64,000 bases of DNA from Hibiscus mutabilis (taxonomy: Eukaryota > Streptophyta > Magnoliopsida > Malvales > Malvaceae), in NCBI GenBank assembly GCA_019671005.1, contig JAGYYJ010002253.1, forward strand, positions 1 through 64,000, written 5' to 3'. Numbering within the stretch: position 1 is the first letter of the stretch; each line of letters begins with the position of its first letter. The position numbers and the translations under genes are program-made. Of this stretch, positions 32,417 through 45,700 are shown piece by piece. The notes beneath the pieces were generated by a model. It saw nothing but the letters and a program-made list of their open reading frames with translations, was not told where the DNA came from and ran no database searches.

Positions 32417-34321
32417 TAACATCAATTTTAGAACTTTTCACTAGGTTAAAATTGCAACGGGTCCAATGTAAAACCCATTTAGATATCTAGGCCTTAAACC
32501 CCAACAAAACGGCAAAAAATAAGAGTAAACCTCATTTTATAGTTATGGGCTTTTGAAGATGATTATATAGCATAACCCTATTTTCAAAAAAATTTACTTG
32601 GTTAAAATTCCAACGGGTCAAATGTAAAACCCATTTAGACATGCACGCTTTAAACCCTGAACAAAATGGCCAAAAAATAAGATTAAATCACATTTAATGA
32701 CTTAAAATATTTTGTTACGGTCTTTTGAACATGATTATATAGCTTAACCTCATTTTTAGAAATTATTACTCGGTTAAAATTCCAACGGGTCCACTATAAA
32801 GCCCATTTATACATGCACATCTTAAACCCAACAAAACGATCAAAAAATAAGATTAAATAAAATTTTATGAGTTAAAATATTTGATTATGGGCTTTTGAAC
32901 ATGATTATATAGCTTAACCTCATTTTCAAAAAAATTTTTACACGGTTAAAATTCCAACAGGTTCACGATAAAGCCCATTTAGACATGCACACCTTAAAAC
33001 CCAACAAAACGGTTGGAAAATAAGATTAAATCAAATTTCATGAGTTAAAATATTTTATTATGGGATTTTGAATATGATTATATAGCTTAACCTCAAATTC
33101 AGAACCCATTTTAGACACACACGCCTAAACCCCAACAAAACGAACGAAAAATAAGATTAAATCACAATTTATGACTTAAAATATTTAGTTATGGGCTTTT
33201 GAACATGATTATATAGCATAACCTCATTTTAGAACTTTTTACTCGGTTAAAATTCCAATGGGTTCACTGTAAAGCCCATTTAGACATGCACGCCTTAAAA
33301 CCCAACAAAATAGCCAAAAAATAAGAATAAATCTCATTTTATGACTTAAAATATTTAGTTATGGGATTTTGAACATGATTATATAGGTTAACCTCATTTT
33401 CAAAACTATTTACTCGGTTAAAATTCCAACGGGTTCAATATAAAGCCCATTTAGACATGCACGCCTTAAAACCCAAAAAAACAGCCGAAAAGTAAGATTA
33501 AATCACATTTTATGAGTTAAAATATTTGATTATGGATTTTTTTACCATGATTATATAGCTTAACCTCATTTTAAGACATTTTTACTCGGTTAAAATTCCA
33601 ACGGGTCCACTATAATGCCCATTTAGACATGCACACCTTAAAACCCAACAAAACGACTGAAAAATAAGATTAAATCACATTTCATGACTTAAAATATTTA
33701 TTTATGGGCTTTTGAACATGATTACATAGCTTAACCTCATTTTTAGAAACTTTTACTCGGATAAAATTCCAACGGTTCCACTATAAAGCCCATTTAAACA
33801 TGCACGTCTTACACCCAACAAAACGTCTACAAAATAAGATTAAATCAAATTTTATGAGTTAAAATATTTGATTATGGGCTTTGGAATATGATTGTATAGC
33901 TTAAACTCATTTTCAGAACTTTTTACTCGGTTAAAATTCCAACGGGTCCACTGTAGAGCCCATTTAGACATGCACACCTTAAACCCCAACTAAACGGCCA
34001 TAAAATAAGATTAAATCACATTTTATGACTTAAAATATTTATTTTATGGGCTTTTTAACATGATTATACAACTTAACCTCAATTTTAGAACTTTTTACTC
34101 CGTTAAAATTCCAACAGGTCTATTGTAAAGCCCATTTAGACATGCAAGCCTTAAACCCCAACAAAACGGGCAAAAAATAAGATTAAATCACATTTTATGA
34201 CTTAAAATAATTATTTATGGGCTTTTGAACATTATTACATACCTTAACCTTATTTTTGTATTTTTTTACTCTTTAAAATTCCTACGGGTCCATTATAATT
34301 CCCATTTAAACGTGCACACCT
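32417..34321 (+). repeat. Satellite array, block 4 (about 11 monomers)
   Basis: Regular ~170 bp monomers with some short ones (for example, near 33093, where the segment from TTTTTACTCGG to TATAAAG is missing). It ends in GTGCACACCT, where the Tekay-like element is inserted. Confidence 0.94.
34317..34321. repeat. Target site duplication CACCT, left copy
   Basis: CACCT at 34317-34321 and at 46203-46207. Removing the element and one copy restores the satellite sequence GCACACCTTACACCCA. Confidence 0.95.
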
Positions 34322-37300
34322 TGTAATGCCTCGATTTTAGGGCTTAACGGTTTAGAGGTTATTAGACGGTCCGGTAGACCGGAGTAGAGATTTGAGTCGA
34401 TTTCGATATCATATATTTTTTGTGTTGGAAAAATTATAGAAAATGCTTAAAAATCATTATTAATTATGTATTTAATAATGGTGGAATCAATTTTGAAAAA
34501 TGAGTTTTGGAAGATGGACATTTTGGTTAGTGACCAAAATAAAAGTTTTGAAAACTGTGATTTTCTAGTGACTAAAATGAAAAGGTCAAATACTTAGAAT
34601 CTTTAAGGAGCTATTTTACCAATTGGTTTTTGATGATTTCTCCCTTAATTTAACTGATTTTAACATGTGTTTTAATTAGTAATTAAAGAGGGTTTTGTTA
34701 AAAAGTTAGTTATCTTTTCTAAAACAAAAATCACGTCATTTTCTCTCAACTTTTTCTTTCCATTCTCTCCTCAGCCAAACACTCAGGTTTTCATCAAATT
34801 TCCAAAGGTGGGGTGGTTCCTAACTTGATTTTATTGTTTCAAATTGTTTTATAAAGATTATTTACACAAAATTTTACAATAATCTTGTGTTTTCTTAGCT
34901 TTTCACAAATCAATTGAGGGAGAAACTTCACAATAGGGGTAAGGTCCGAGATCTCCTCTATTGTATGGTTCCTTACTGAAATTCTCAAGCATTTTATCAT
35001 TGCTTTTTGTTTCTAATTTGATTTTTGATGATTTCCTAATGTTTAATTGAGTTATTTGGGGAAAATGAGTTGATTCGCGAATTGGATCTATTTTTCAGTA
35101 AGTAATGATGCTTTGATTTATATTTTGGATGTTTAATAATGTTGATAAGAGATTTTTATCAATGAAATCCCGAAAAGTTAAGAATCTCTATTTGTTTAGG
35201 TTGTTAGTTTTGATGTTTTGTGGTGTTTCTATGGTTGTAAGATTGTTGGAGGTGGTAGGTTGATTTGGATCTGTTTTTAGATGTGTTTTGATGTTGAAAG
35301 TGATGCTAGGTTGATAGATTTTGTGTGGGTTATGAATCAAAGTGTTTTGGTTATGTTTTTGGTTGTTGTGGAGGGTTAATTGTGAGGGTCTTGTGGAAAT
35401 CCGAGAAGGATTGTGGTTGCTGTGTTTAGAATGCATTAAGATGCATTAATCCTCTGTTGTTTTCTGGTAAAAAATAGGGAGGTTGATCCGGAAGTGATTG
35501 GAGAAGCGTAGGAGGCTTCAAATACTTATTTTCGCATAAGTGAATCGAGGTTTCGCGTATCGGTGAGTGAAAACATGGATTCCATCTTAGGAATGTTTTA
35601 AAGGTGGTTTTTGGGAGTTTAGGTAGAGCTTGAAACGCTTACCTAAGCTCGAAAGTAAGTAAAGTGGTTTTACTTTCTCGGTCGTGCTAGTAGAAAATGG
35701 TTTTATGCATTTGTTTTCATCTACATGATACCTACTGTTTAAACATGTTTTTAAGTATTTGATATATTGTTTTTGAGCATGTAATGCTGAAGGATGCACA
35801 TGGTAAGTGATCCTTGTAAGTATGGTTTATACTTGTGTTTTAAAGTATGGTTGTTGCTTTGGAAAAGGGCATGGTTTAATGCTTGTTAAAAATAGTGAGG
35901 TAAATGTTATTTGGTTAATTATATTGGCAAGTGATGTGTTTTAAAATTGTTATCGGATATAATTTGCTGGCCATAGGATTGAGTGCACTGTAAAATAAGT
36001 CACCTTGGATGTTGAGGGGATTATACGGTGTACCGAATACTCTATCCAAGTACGTTAGCGGTAGAAGGGTTAAACAGTACCGAATACTCCCGTTAGTGGG
36101 TTTAGCATCTAACCGATAAGAGGGATTGATATCTCTGTGGGTTGAAAATTTACCTGGTTGATATTGTGATGGTTGTTAATGTACCGCGATTGTGATTGTA
36201 TCGCTATTCCGGTTGAGATGGCTTGAAGTGTTGGGTTAACACTTGTTGAATCCGTGTATCCGGTGAACTCTTTCGTTATTGAACTTGTTAATGATCACTT
36301 GAAAGCCAATATAATTGTTAATGTATCATTGAAATGTTTTATGTTGTATAATGTGATTTATACATGTTTCTCCTTAAGCTTTGCACTTAGTAGTAGTGCA
36401 TGGGAAGGCTTAAGTGGAGGGTTAGCAATGTGACTTGCTGTTGATTAATGATACATGTAGCATATGGTTTAATATGCTGGTTTTAATGATGTAAAGTGCA
36501 TGTTTTAAAAGGGGCATGTTGTTTAAAAGATGAAGTTGAGTAAATGGTTTTAAATGCATTGATGGTGTTTTGTTCTGAGCTTTCCTCACTAAGCCTTGTG
36601 TGCTTACGCTCTCTTTTTCCATCAATGCAGAGAATTAAAGTCCCAGAAGGCAGCAAGAAGCAAGGGGATCTCGGTAATACTTGTTTCCAAAGTATGTTAG
36701 AGACTAGACTATAATGAATAAAGGCAATAGGGTACTTAATGTGTTTTGGGAGATGTTTTGTGGAACTCCCTGCTTGAGCATTTTTCTTTAGTTGCTCTTG
36801 GATTGTAAATTGCCTTTAAAGATTGATTTTGGTGCTGGTTTGTGTTTTGGTATGTTGTTTAGATGCAATATTAGGAAACATGCCTATAGATTCTCTCTTG
36901 ATGCATGATGCCTTGTCGTGCTGTTGGATTGGTGTTGCTTGTTGGCTTGTGATATGTTTGGCATGTTGGTATTGTGTTTTAAGCATGTTGGTTTGATTAG
37001 AGTATGCTTTGGAGTGATAAACCAGCAAAATATGACATTACAGGCCCAGGTGTATCGATACGCGAGGAACCATATCGATACAGCTAGGCAATTTCGTGCT
37101 TGTGGGATCGGTACAGGTATTGTGCATTTGATACGCCTAGGCAAATTTGGCCTGGCATAACGATATGGGTATGGGTGTTTTGGTACGAGTTTTAGCCTCT
37201 GGAATGCACTTTTTGAACTTGAACCCGGTATAGAAACACCTAAGGAGCCGTATCGGTACGATTTAAAATATTTCAAAAGTTAGGTAATTCAGTTAGGCGT

Positions 37301-37802
37301 ATCGATACAATATGTAAGTGTACCAAAATAGGGTGTTTCAAACCGTATCGATACGGGCTTACCTATATCGGTACGGGTGACCGTTTATTCTATTAATGTC
37401 ACCTTTAGCAGTTTTGCTTTCTTGCAATTTAGTCCCTAAATCTTGCTAATGCAATTGTATGCGATAAATGATTGGTTTGAGTTGGAATTTGAAACATATG
37501 CATGAAACCTGACTAATTTAAGGTTGGTAACTTAAAAGTGGGTTTTTGACCTGTAACTTTGTCACATTACAATTTGGTCCCTTAATGGTAAGCGTGATCA
37601 ATTGGATGTCAATTTGATGCCCGATTGAGTTGGGGTTACACTTGTTATCTGCATGAACATGTAGGATTAATAATTGGCATCTAGAAAAGATAAAAAGTAA
37701 AAAAAGGACCGGGTTTAGTTGTATCTCTCTAGTTTGCTTCGGCAAACCTAATGTGGTTTTCTCGATTCGGTCTGGTGGCTAGACCGGGTCAAGGGGTTTA
37801 CA
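34322..37802 (+). repeat. 5' LTR of Tekay-1 (3,481 bp)
   Basis: Starts TGTAATGCCTCGATTTTAGG and ends CAAGGGGTTTACA. It contains AT-rich sequence, AAATTAGTCCC-type motifs and, at 37050-37380, a cluster of GTATCGATAC palindromes and degenerate copies. Small open frames on the minus strand (for example, 35188-35436) are present in the other LTR too but look non-coding. Confidence 0.95.
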
Positions 37803-37807
37803 TTTGG

Positions 37808-37820
37808 TGGTATCAAAGAC
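37808..37820 (+). promoter_or_regulatory. Primer-binding site for initiator tRNA-Met
   Basis: TGGTATCAAAGAC, six bases after the LTR end. It matches the complement of the 3' end of initiator tRNA-Met (TGGTATCAGAGC) with a small change; the related element to the right keeps TGGTATCAGAGCC. Confidence 0.88.
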
Positions 37821-38109
37821 ATGTTTGGGTTCGTTGGGAGGTGGTTGTGTTATGTTTTCGTGAGTTATGCCCTATTTTTTTATTTGCACGGTGATTGTTG
37901 TATGTATGCTGGTTGATATGCACTGTGATTGATATATGTATATTGGTTGTAAATGCCATGCTGGGGAAGTTTTGGAGGTACCCATTGCCTTATTATTATA
38001 GTCTGGAAAGTTTTGATTTTTGAAATGAAAGTCTTGGATCCTTGCTTGAGGCTGGCCTGACTGTTTTTGTTTTGAAATGATTATCATGCCCTAAATATAT
38101 TTTAGCACG

Positions 38110-41100
38110 ATGGGACCGAGGAGAGAGTTGCGATCTAGCGCGATTGTTGCTGCCGCTGGGTAGGATGATGAATGAGAAGTTGTACCTCCTAAAGGGTTGC
38201 CACAGCCCCACATAATCCACCTGAGGGAGTGGAGCAAGTACCACCTACGCCGGTTGGGCCAGGAGTGGGTGATATGGCACCATTGATACAGGCCATGACC
38301 AGTACGTTTTAGGAAGCAATTGTGGGTGTTCGTGTGCTAGCACCACCGATTGAGGGGCAAGGTTTGCCGCTTGAGCATCTTCGTAGTTTGGGCGGAGTTG
38401 AGTTCTGAGGGTTGTTGCCTGAGGCCTCTAAGGGTTGGTTGGCCAGTACTTGAGAGGATACTGGGCCAGATGGGGTGTATCGATGCTCGTAAGCTGAGCT
38501 ATGTTGTTTCCTACTATAGGGTGATTCTTATGCATGGTAGACTACCACGATATCTAGTATGGTGACCGAGGATGTGTCTTGGGAGTTTTTCTGTGAGGTT
38601 TTTCGGAAGAAGTTTTGGGAGTCCAATACCAGGATGAGAAGAAATGTGAGTTTATGGCTTTGGTGCAGGGAAGTATGTCTGTTGCGGAGTACGAGGTACA
38701 GTTCGTGAGGTTGAGTCAGTATGCACCTAAGTTGGTTCCTAACGAGCGTACTCAATGTGATCGTTTCCGTTATGGGCTTGTGCAGGATGTTAAGACATAC
38801 ATGCTTGCTGCTGATTATACCGATTTTGATGTGTTGGTTTCACGAGCCAAGGATGTGGAGCAGCATTTGGGCTTGGCTTTTGGATCACGAGGTTTTGCTC
38901 GGGTAAGAGAGCTGATGATTCGGGTTATAGCGGTGGTTAGGCCAAGAGACACCGTGATAGGAGGTTTCACCCGGAGCTGAGGCATGATGGAGGTGATGTG
39001 GGACGTAGAGTCCAGGGGCAGGGTGCCCAAGTTAGAGCCCCATTTAGCACTTGTTGGGTTTGCAGATCTCGAGATCATTTGAGGCGAGATTGCCCACGGT
39101 TGGCCATGGAGGCCCGGCACCCGCGCTTGTTGTGGCTAATGCTTGTTGGAGTTGTGGGTCAGCGACCACAAGAGGCGTGATTTCCATTGTTGGCTCGAGG
39201 TGGGCAGGGTGTTGCACCTGTTGTTGCACCGCAGCGGGGTCGTGGTTGTGGCCACGGACCGTTTTAGCGTTGAGATGTGAGGAGAAGACTATGGCTCATA
39301 CTGTTGCTATCCCCTAAGGGAGGTGGACCGACTAGGGTGTATGCGCACCGTAAGGGCTGCAATCACACTAATGTGATCGCAGGTACTTTTACCCTTTAGT
39401 CTCTGTCGTTGTATTCGTTGGTTGATTCCGGTTCCACTCATTTATACATCTTGAGTGAGCATGCTGAGTTGCTTGATATATCTTTTAAAATTCTTAATGT
39501 GGGTGTTAGAGTGACTAGGTCTCTTGGGGAGACAGTCGTGGTTAAGAGGTTGTATCGTAGGTGCCCGCTGATGGTTCAGGGACATGTGTTTGTTGTGGAC
39601 TTGATGGAGTTGCCATTTCATGGTTTTTATGTGATTTTGGGTATGGATTGGTTGACCGAACATCAGGCTGTGGTGGATTATGAGACCAAACGAATATCCT
39701 TGAGGTTGTCAGATGATTATACGGTGGTGGTTGTTGGTGAGAATGCCAAGTTTTTGTCTAATATTGTTTCGGCTTTGGAAGCGAGTCGGATGTTGGGTTT
39801 GGGATGCCAGGCTTATTTGGCCTATGTTATGAATCATGGATCAAAGGAGTTGAGGGTGCAGGATGTTCACACACTATGTGAGTTTCTGGGTGTTTTTCCG
39901 GAAGAGTTACCAAGGTTGCCACCTGACCGCGAGGTAGAGTTTGGCATCGAGGTCTTTACGGGTACGGTACCGATATCCATTGCTCTGTACTGTATGGCTC
40001 TGAAGGAATTGAAGATGCAGTTGTAGGAGTTGTTGGATCAGGGCTTTATTAGACCAATATCTCACCGTGGGGAGCGCCGGTGATGTTTGTTAAGAAGAAA
40101 TATGGTACGTTGCGGATGTGTATAGATTACCGACAGCTAAATAAGTTGAAGTAAAGAACAAGTATCCCTTGTCGCGGATAAATGACCTGTTTGATCAGTT
40201 CAAGGGAGCCTCGGTGTTTTCGAAGATAGATTTGAGGTCGGGGTACTACCAGTTAAAGGTGAAGGAGGTGGATGTGCCTAAAGCAACTTTTTGTACAAGG
40301 TACAGGCATTACGAGTTTCTTGTGATGCCGTTTTGTTTGACCAATGCTCCAGTTGCTTTTATGGACATGATGAACCGATGTTTCATGAGTGTTTGGACCA
40401 GTTTGTGGTTGTGTTTATCGATGATATCCTTGTGTACTCTCGTACCGAGGAGGATCATGATAGTCATCTGCGGATCATGCTTCAGAAGTTGATGGAGAAT
40501 CAGTTGTATGCTAAGTTAAGCAAATGCGAGTTTTGGCTTAAGGAAGTTGTGTTTCTTGGGCATTTTGTGTCAACCGAAGGAATTCGGGTCGATCCGTATA
40601 AGGTTGAGGCTATAATGAGTTGGAATGAGCCCAAGTCTGTGACAGAGGTTAGGAGTTTCCTTGGTCTGGCAGGTTACTACCGAAGATTTGTGGAAGGGTT
40701 CTCCAGTTTGGAGGCTCCGTTAATGAAGTTGCTATAGAAGAATGTTCGGTTTGAGTGGACGGATGATAGACAGTGAGCTTTCAAAAAGTTGAAGGAAGCC
40801 TTGACGCGAGCTCTGGTCTTGGTTCAACCATAATTGGGGAAGGAGTTCGTTATTTATAGTGATGCGTCATATGTTGGGCTTGGCTGCATGTTGATGCAGA
40901 AGGGTAAGGTAGTGGCGTATGCATCTAGGGAGTTAAAGGTGCATGAACGTAACTACCCTACTCATAATCTTGATCTTGCAGCGGTAGTGTTTGCCTTGAA
41001 GATTTGGAGGCATTACCTTTTATGGTGAGAAATGTGTAGTTATACAGATCATAAGAGTTTGAAATATTTGATGTCACAGAAGGAGCTAAATCTTAGGCAA

Positions 41101-42728
41101 CGCAGATGGGTGGAGTTGCTTAAGGATTATGATCTGACCATTGAGTATCATCCGGGGAAAGCCAATGTTGTGGCGGATGCTTTGAGTAGAAAAACGGGTG
41201 TGGAGTTGAGAGCTATGTTTGCTCAGCTGAGCGTAACGTATGATGGGGGTTTGTTGGCTGAGTTGCAAGTGAATTCATCCTTGTCGCAGATGATCAAGGA
41301 GAAGCAACTGTACGATGGGGGTTTGGTACCTCATGTGGAAGATATTGGGGATGGAAATCCTACGGATTTTTATTTCAACGATGATGGGGTGTTGTGTTTC
41401 AAAGGTCGGATAGTGGTGCCTAAAGATAAAGAGTTGAGGTGTACTATTTTAACTGAGGCACACGCTATTCCTTTTGCTATGCATCCCGGTAGTAATAAAA
41501 TGTATCGAGGGTTGAAGGAAGAGTACTATTGGGTTGGACTGAAGAAAGATGTGGTTGATTTCGTTGCTCGATGTATGGTTTGTCAACGGGTAAAGGCTGA
41601 GCATCAGGTTCCTTCCGGGTTGTTGCAACCGTTGAGGATACCAGAATGGAAGTGGGAAAGGATCACCATGGATTTTGTGTTAGGGCTGCCTTTGACGCCG
41701 ACCAAAAAGGATTCCATTTGGGTGATTGTGGATCGGTTTACGAAGTGTGCGCATTTTGTTCCAGTGCATACTACGTATACCTTGGACAGGTTGGCTGAGC
41801 TGTACATCTTTGAGATTGTGCGTTTGCACGGGGTGCCCAAATCTATAGTTTCCGATAGGGATCCGCAGTTCACCGTAAGGTTTTGGGTGAGTTTGCATCG
41901 TGACCTTGGGGACCCGATTAAGTTTCAGTACCTCATATCATCCTCAGACGGATGGCCCGTCGGAGCGCGTGATCCAAGTTCTCGAGGATATGCTGAGGTG
42001 TTGTGTTATTGAGTACTAGGGAACTTAGGAGAAGCAGTTGCTGTTGGTGGAGTTTGCTTACAATAATAGTTATCATGCTAGCATACAAATGGCACCTTAT
42101 GGGGCGTTGTATGGCAGAAAATGTCGCACGCCTGTGTGTTGGACAGAAGCAGGGGAAAAGTTTGTTTCAATGCCCAATGTTTTGAAAGGCACAGCTGAAA
42201 ATGTAAAGTTGATATGTGAGCACTTGAAAGCCGCTACAGATCGCCAGAAATAGAGATATAGAATACGTTGTGGGTGATAAAGTGTTTTTGAAAGTGTTGC
42301 CCTAGAAAAAATGTTGCGTTTTGGGCGGAAAGGGAAGCTTAGCCCGAGGTTCATTAGACCATACAAGGTTGTTGAGCGTTTGGGTCCTGTTGCGTATCGT
42401 TTGAGGTTACCTTCGGAGTTGGGAAAGATTCATGATGTGTTCCATGTTTTGGTGTTGCGGAGGTATAGGTCGGATCCATCGCATGTCATGCTAAGAGATT
42501 GAGTTGAGACCGGCTCTCTCTTATGATGAGGAACTAGTAGAGATTCTTGATACTAGCAGTAAGGTGCTTCGTGGCAAAACAGTCAAGTTGGTTAAGGTGT
42601 TGTGGAAGCACCGCGGCGTTGAGGAGGCCACGTAGGAGCACAAGTCGGATACGATGAATCAGTTTCCGCACCTGTTTCCTCTAGGTAAATTTCAAGGTCA
42701 AAATTTGTTAAGTGGGGGAGAATTGTAA
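38110..42728 (+). pseudogene. Tekay-1 gag-pol polyprotein, broken
   Basis: gag starts MGPRRELRSS (38110), with many stops to 38560, then a clean capsid-type stretch (38615-38930, QGSMSVAEYEVQFVRLSQYA) and a CWVCRSRDHLRRDC knuckle (near 39050). Protease: LVDSGSTHLYI (39419) and GMDWL. RT: RSGYYQLKV, then after a frameshift VVVFIDDILVYSR (near 40400). RNase H: FVIYSDASYVGLG and YTDHKSLKYL. Integrase: an HHCC finger (about 41460-41605, CMVCQRVKAEH), first Asp in MDFVLGLP (41671), second in SDRDPQF (41854); the Glu lies past a frameshift near 41930. The chromodomain-like tail spans about 42500-42690. The frame runs through the polypurine tract and its TAA (42726-42728) is in the LTR. Confidence 0.92.
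42711..42723 (+). promoter_or_regulatory. Polypurine tract of Tekay-1
   Basis: AGTGGGGGAGAAT, directly before the TGTAACGCC of the 3' LTR. The same bases are the codons for SGGE at the end of the polyprotein. Confidence 0.9.
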
Positions 42729-45700
42729 CGCCCCGGTTTTAGGCTTAGCGGTTTAGTAGGTTATTAGACGGTCCGGTAGACTAGAGTAGAGATTCGAGTC
42801 GGTTTCGGGGATCATATATTTTTGGTGTTGGAAAAATTATGGAAAATGCTTAAAAATCATTATTAATTATTTATTTAATAATGGTGGAATCAATTTTAAA
42901 AAATGAGATTTTGAAGATGGACATTTTGGTTAGTGACCAAAATGAAAGTTTTGAAAACTGTGATTTTCTAGTGACTAAAATGAAAATGGTCAAATACTTA
43001 GAATCTTTAAGGATCTATTTTGCCAATTGGTTTCTGATGATTTTTCCCTTAATTTAACGGATTTTAACATGTGTTTTAATTAGTAATTAAAGAGGATTTT
43101 GTTAAAAAGTTGGTTATCTTTTCTAAAACAAAAATCACGTCATTTTCTCTCAACTTTTTCTCTCCATTCTCTCCTCAGGCAAACACTCGTGTTTTCATCA
43201 AATTTCTAGAGGTAAGGTGGTTTCTAACTTGATTTTATTGTTTCAAATTGTTTTATAAAGATTGTTTACACAAAATCTTACAATAATCTTGTGTTTTCTT
43301 AGCTTTTCACAAATCAATTAAGGGAGAAACTTCACAATAGGGGTAAGGTCCGAGATCTCCTCTATTGTATGTTTCTTTACTAAAATTCCCAAGCATTTGA
43401 TCCTTGCTTTTGTGTTTTTAATCTGATATTTGATGATTTCCTAATGTTTAATTGAGTTATTTGGGGAAAATGAGTTGATTCGCGAATTGGATCTATTTTT
43501 CAGTAAGTAATGATGCTTTGATTTATATTTTGGATGTTTAATAATGTTGATAAGAGATTTTTATCAATGGAATCCCGAAACTTAAGAATCTCTATTTGTT
43601 TAGGTTGTTAGTTTTTAGGTTTTGTGGTGTTTCTATGGTTGTAAGGTTGTTGGAGGTGGTAGGTTGATTTGGATCTATTTTTAGATGTGTTTTGATGTTG
43701 AAAGTGATGCTAGGTTGATAGATGTTGGCTGGGTTATGAATCGAAGTGTTTTGGTTATGTTTTCGGTTGTTGGTTAATTGTGAGGGTTTTGTGGAAATCC
43801 GAGAAGGATTGTGGTTGCTATAATTAGAATGCATTATGATGCATTAATCCTCTGTTGTTTTGTGGTAAAAAAATAGGGGAGGTTGATCTAGAAGTGATTG
43901 GAGAAGCGTAGGAGGCCTCAGATACTTGTTTTCGCGTCGGCGAATTGAGGTTTCGCTTATCGGTCAGTGAAAATTTGGATTCTAGCTTTGGAATGTTTTA
44001 AAGGTGGTTTTTGGGAGTTTAGGTAGAGCTTGAAACGTTTACCTAAGCTCAGAAGTAAGTAAAGTGGTTTTACTTTCTCGGTCGTACTAGTAGAAAATGG
44101 TTTTATGCACTTGTTTTGATTTACATGATACCTACTGTTTAAGCATGTTTTTAAGTATTTGATATACTGTTTTTGAGCATGTAATGCTGAAGGATGCACA
44201 TAGTAAGTGATCCTTGTAAGTATTGTTTATACTTGTATTTTAAAGTATGGTTCTTACTTTGGAAAAGGGCATGGTTTAATGCTTGTTAAAAATAGTGAGG
44301 TAAATGTTATTTGGTTAATTATATTGGCAAGTGATGTGTTTTAAAATTGTTATCGGATATAGTTGGCCGGCCATAGTATTGAGTGCACTGTAAAATAAGT
44401 CACCTTGGATGTTGAAGGGTTTATACGGCGTACCGAATACTCCATCTAAGTACCCTAGCGGTAGAGGGGTTAAACAGTATCGAATACTCCCGTTAGTGGG
44501 TTAAGCATTTAACCGATGAGAGGGATTGGTGTCCCTGTGGGTTGAAAGTGTACCCGGTTGATATTGTATCGGTTGTTAATGTACCGCGATTGTGATTGTA
44601 TCACTATTCCGGTTGAGATGGCTTGAAGTGTTGGGTTAACACTTGTTGAATCCATGTATCCGATGAACTCTTTTGTTATTGAACTTGTTAATGATCACTT
44701 GAAAGCCAATATAATTGTTAATGTATCATTGAAATGTTTTATGTTGTATAATGTGATTTATACATGTTTCTCCTTAAGCTTTGCATTTGGTAGTAGTGCA
44801 TGGGAAGGATTAAGTGGAAGGTTAGCAATGTGACTTGCTGTTGATTAATGATACATGTAGCATATGGTTTAATATGCTGGTTTTAATGATGTAAAGTGCA
44901 TGTTTTAAAAGGGGCGTGTTGTTTAAAAGATGAAGTTGAGTAAATGGTTTTAAATGCATTGATGGTGTTTTGTTCTGAGCTTTCTCACTAAGCCTTGTGT
45001 GCTTATGCTCTCTTTGTCCATCAATGCAGAGAATTAAAGTCCCGAAAGGCAGCAAGAAGCAAGGGGATCTCGGCAAGACTTGTTTCCAAAGTACGTTACA
45101 AATTAGACTATAATGAATAAAGGCAATGGGGTACTTGATGTGTTTTGGGAGATGTTTTGTGGAACTCCCTGTTGAGCATATTTCTTTAGTTGCTCTTGGA
45201 TTGTAAATGGCCTTTAAGGATTGATTTTGGTGCTGGTTTGTCTTTTGGTATGTTGTATAGATGCAATATTAGGAAGCATGCCTATAGATTCTCTCTTTAT
45301 GCATGATGCCTTGCCGTGCTGTTGGATTGGTGTTGCTTGTTGGCTTGTGATATGTTTGGCATGTCGGTATTGTGTTTTAAGCCTGTTGGTTTGATCAGTA
45401 TATGCTTTTGGAGTGATAAACCAACAAAATGTGACATTACAGGCCTAGGCGTATCGATACATGAGGGACCGTATCGATACGGCTAGGCAATTTCGGGCTT
45501 GTGGGATCGGTACAGGTATTGTGTATTTCGATACGCCTAGACAAATTTGGCCTGGCATACCGATACGGGTATGGGTGTTTCGGTACGAGTTTTAGCCTCT
45601 AGAATACACTTTTTCAACTCAAACCCGTGTATCGAAACACCTAAGTAGCCGTATCGGTACGGTTTAAAATATTTCAAAAGTTAGGTAATTTAGTTAGGCG

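Noticed and set aside
35188..37276. Minus-strand frames repeated in both Tekay-1 LTRs (for example, 35188-35436 and 43592-43834)
   Set aside because: They are present twice only because LTRs are duplicated; they have indels between copies and no domain.
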